In this document: piece after piece, positions 29,782 through 31,161 of the stretch | Layout: each line of letters starts with the position of its first letter | Numbering within the stretch: position 1 is the stretch's first letter | Assembly: GCF_008831285.2 (NCBI RefSeq) | Contig: NW_022204711.1 | Span: forward strand, 1-31,161 | Direction of reading: 5' to 3' | Length of the DNA stretch: 31,161 bases | Source: Nymphaea colorata | Taxonomy: Eukaryota; Streptophyta; Magnoliopsida; Nymphaeales; Nymphaeaceae | Made by a program: the position numbers and the translations under genes | The notes under the pieces: model-generated | Told to the model about the DNA's origin: nothing | The model's input: only the letters and a program-made list of their open reading frames with translations | The model's database searches: none

Positions 29782-31161
29782 TCACGTTGCTATAGGAGTG
29801 GCAACAGCCAGCAGAGGCACAGCTTTGCGCATGCCAATCCCGAAGTACTCCTCGACGTCAAGTTTTTCTGGCGACATCCCTTTTGGAAGCTTCCACTCAA
29901 AAGAATGGATGAGAGCAGCGAGCGCTAGATAAACAGTGCGGATGGCCAAAGGTAAGCCGGGGCACATCTCTCCTTCCTGATCCAAAAGGAATGAAATGAA
30001 AATCCTTCCCCTTGAAATTTATATCCGACTCCAGAAACCTCTCCGGCAAGAAAGCCGTCGGGTTCTCCCAATAGGTGGAGTCACGGCCGATCGCCCATAC
30101 ATTGACGAGTACTGCCGTATGTTTCGGGATGGTGAATCCGCCGACCTTTGTGGTGGCATCCGCTCTATGTGGGACAAGAAGGGGAATTGGTGGGTGCAAC
30201 CTCAGGGTCTCTTTCACGACTGCCTGCAAGTAAGGGAGTTGTTGAATGTCTGTCTCCTGAACCACACGATCTTCGCCGATGATCTGTTTGAGTTCCAAAC
30301 GTAGGATCTCCATTTTTTTAGGGTTGAGGAGCAGTTCAGCCATTGCCCATTCAATAGTACTGGAGCTTGTGTCAGTGCCGGCAAGAAACATTTCCTGTTG
30401 CATAGAATTGCTTGAGCCAATCATGAATGATCAATTTATAAATTAATATTTCTTTTCAATTCGAATAAGATTAGATCCACATATTCATGGTGTCCTCTAA
30501 CTTCTAGTGCAAAGGTTAAACCTCTCAGTACTCTACTCTCCTAGTTTAAGGTTATAGTTAAACCAAAGTGAAAAGCAATAGGCTTATGGACTAGAGTGCC
30601 ACACATCCATTCTTTGTAGTTTAGAATTGAGTCTTATAACGTCTACATTGGAACCTAAGTGGGAAGAAGTATACTCATTAATTAGAGTGTCACAAGTTCA
30701 TTTTTTATAGTTTAGAAAAATAACACTCACATGAATCAAACTAAAAAAATTGGATTTTCACAGCTTACCGACCGACTAACTATGCTACTCCTTTTTTAGG
30801 GTCTCGCATGACTTCCATAAAACAACCTACGAGAAGAAAGTAAGGGAAGCTTATCGAACCATACCAGTAACAAGGGCTTGACGCATTCCTTTTTGAACTC
30901 TGACCCCGGCTTCGTGCTCAGCTCGAGGAGCACATCCAAGAAGTCACCTTTCTTCCCTACCCAATGTATTGCGTTTCTCTATGATCTCATCAAGCAACTC
31001 ATAGAACCGCTTGAGGCAGACCTCTGTTCGGCGCCTGATCCCTTGTGGGTCCATGAACTTTAGCAGCGGGAAGAAGTCTGAGATGTTTGGCGAGCCAAGG
31101 GCGATGGACAAGTCCAAAAACAATGCCCTGAACTCGGTGACAGACTCCGAGCCGAGGCCCA
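29782..31161 (-). CDS. Cytochrome P450, CYP76-like, 3' part (end of exon 1 and all of exon 2)
   Basis: Plant A-type (CYP71-clan) P450s are ER-anchored monooxygenases of specialised metabolism; CYP76 members often act on terpenoids. Exon 1 runs from the window edge to 30865 (SDFFPLLKFMDPQGI, FLDVLLELSTKPGSEFKKE). Exon 2, 30394-29782, holds the I-helix AGTDTSSST, ExxR in KETLRLHPP, PERF in FLPERFLES, and the heme loop PFGSGRR plus MCPGLPLAI with the Cys ligand, ending VATPIAT. The ending KLPKGMSPEKLDVEEYFGI and GMRKAVPL resembles CYP76 proteins. Two apparent frameshifts occur: about 30950 in exon 1 and about 29970, just before the heme Cys. If real the gene is broken; otherwise it is normal. 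The substrate cannot be told from sequence. Confidence 0.88.
30395..30864 (-). other. Intron of the P450 gene
   Basis: Minus-strand GTATGG starts at 30864 and AACAG ends at 30395. Removal joins ...KPLLL to EMFLAGTDT in phase 0. The site just before the I-helix AGTDT motif is the usual single intron position of CYP76-type genes. It is 470 bp, AT-rich. Confidence 0.85.

Overview
The window is nuclear DNA of a flowering plant. It carries a Ty3/gypsy retrotransposon with Tat/Ogre-type features, a LINE remnant, a FAR1/MULE-type transposase remnant, many AT-rich microsatellites, a fragment of a plant HAD nucleotidase gene and the 3' part of a CYP76-like cytochrome P450 gene with a canonical intron. 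I see no prokaryotic feature and no tRNA or rRNA gene.

Positions 1-15138 hold one very large Ty3/gypsy element read on the minus strand, running past the left edge of the window. From its 5' end (right) to its 3' end (left) it has: a 3.1 kb 5' LTR (12021-15138), a primer binding site (11999-12018), a leader with a 128-130 bp tandem repeat, an extra ORF1 with a plant-mobile-domain signature (11103-9892), gag (about 9708-8445), protease followed by a G-patch-like segment (8444-7183), a possible intron, RT plus a degenerate RNase H (7025-5441), a second, archaeal-type RNase H (5366-4990), integrase (about 4800-3625), a 1 kb 3' untranslated region with a hairpin and polypurine tract, and the 3' LTR (1-2560, truncated by the window edge). 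ORF1 upstream of gag, the dual RNase H and the long LTRs point to the Tat/Ogre group. The copy is not autonomous as read: it has five in-frame stops and five single-base frameshifts, and its 5' LTR has lost about 710 bp including the only visible TATA box.

This element sits inside the gag gene of another Ty3/gypsy-type element (15139-16218, minus strand), whose primer binding site and probable short LTR lie at 16207-16442. Beyond it (16443-17930) is low-copy-looking sequence. One spliced exon of a HAD-type pyrimidine 5'-nucleotidase with a premature stop (17038-17163, minus) lies there next to an unidentified exon-like stretch on the plus strand.

Positions 17930-20335 are bounded by about 385 bp inverted repeats enclosing a 235 bp foldback element and a decayed L1-type LINE 3' end. 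Positions 20336-28450 hold a broken FAR1/FRS-type (MULE-related) transposase gene (about 21183-23562), a tandem array with a unit of about 220 bp (23890-24910; a single related copy near 20840), further tandem AT-rich repeats (26050-26960) and an old direct duplication (26949-27258 and 27490-27803).

The right end (29782-31161) carries the P450 gene on the minus strand: the end of exon 1, a 470 bp intron and the complete last exon with I-helix, ExxR, PERF and heme-loop motifs, but with an apparent frameshift in each exon. Single-base indels at short homopolymers are so common across the window, including between the two LTRs, that some breaks may be sequence errors rather than true mutations.
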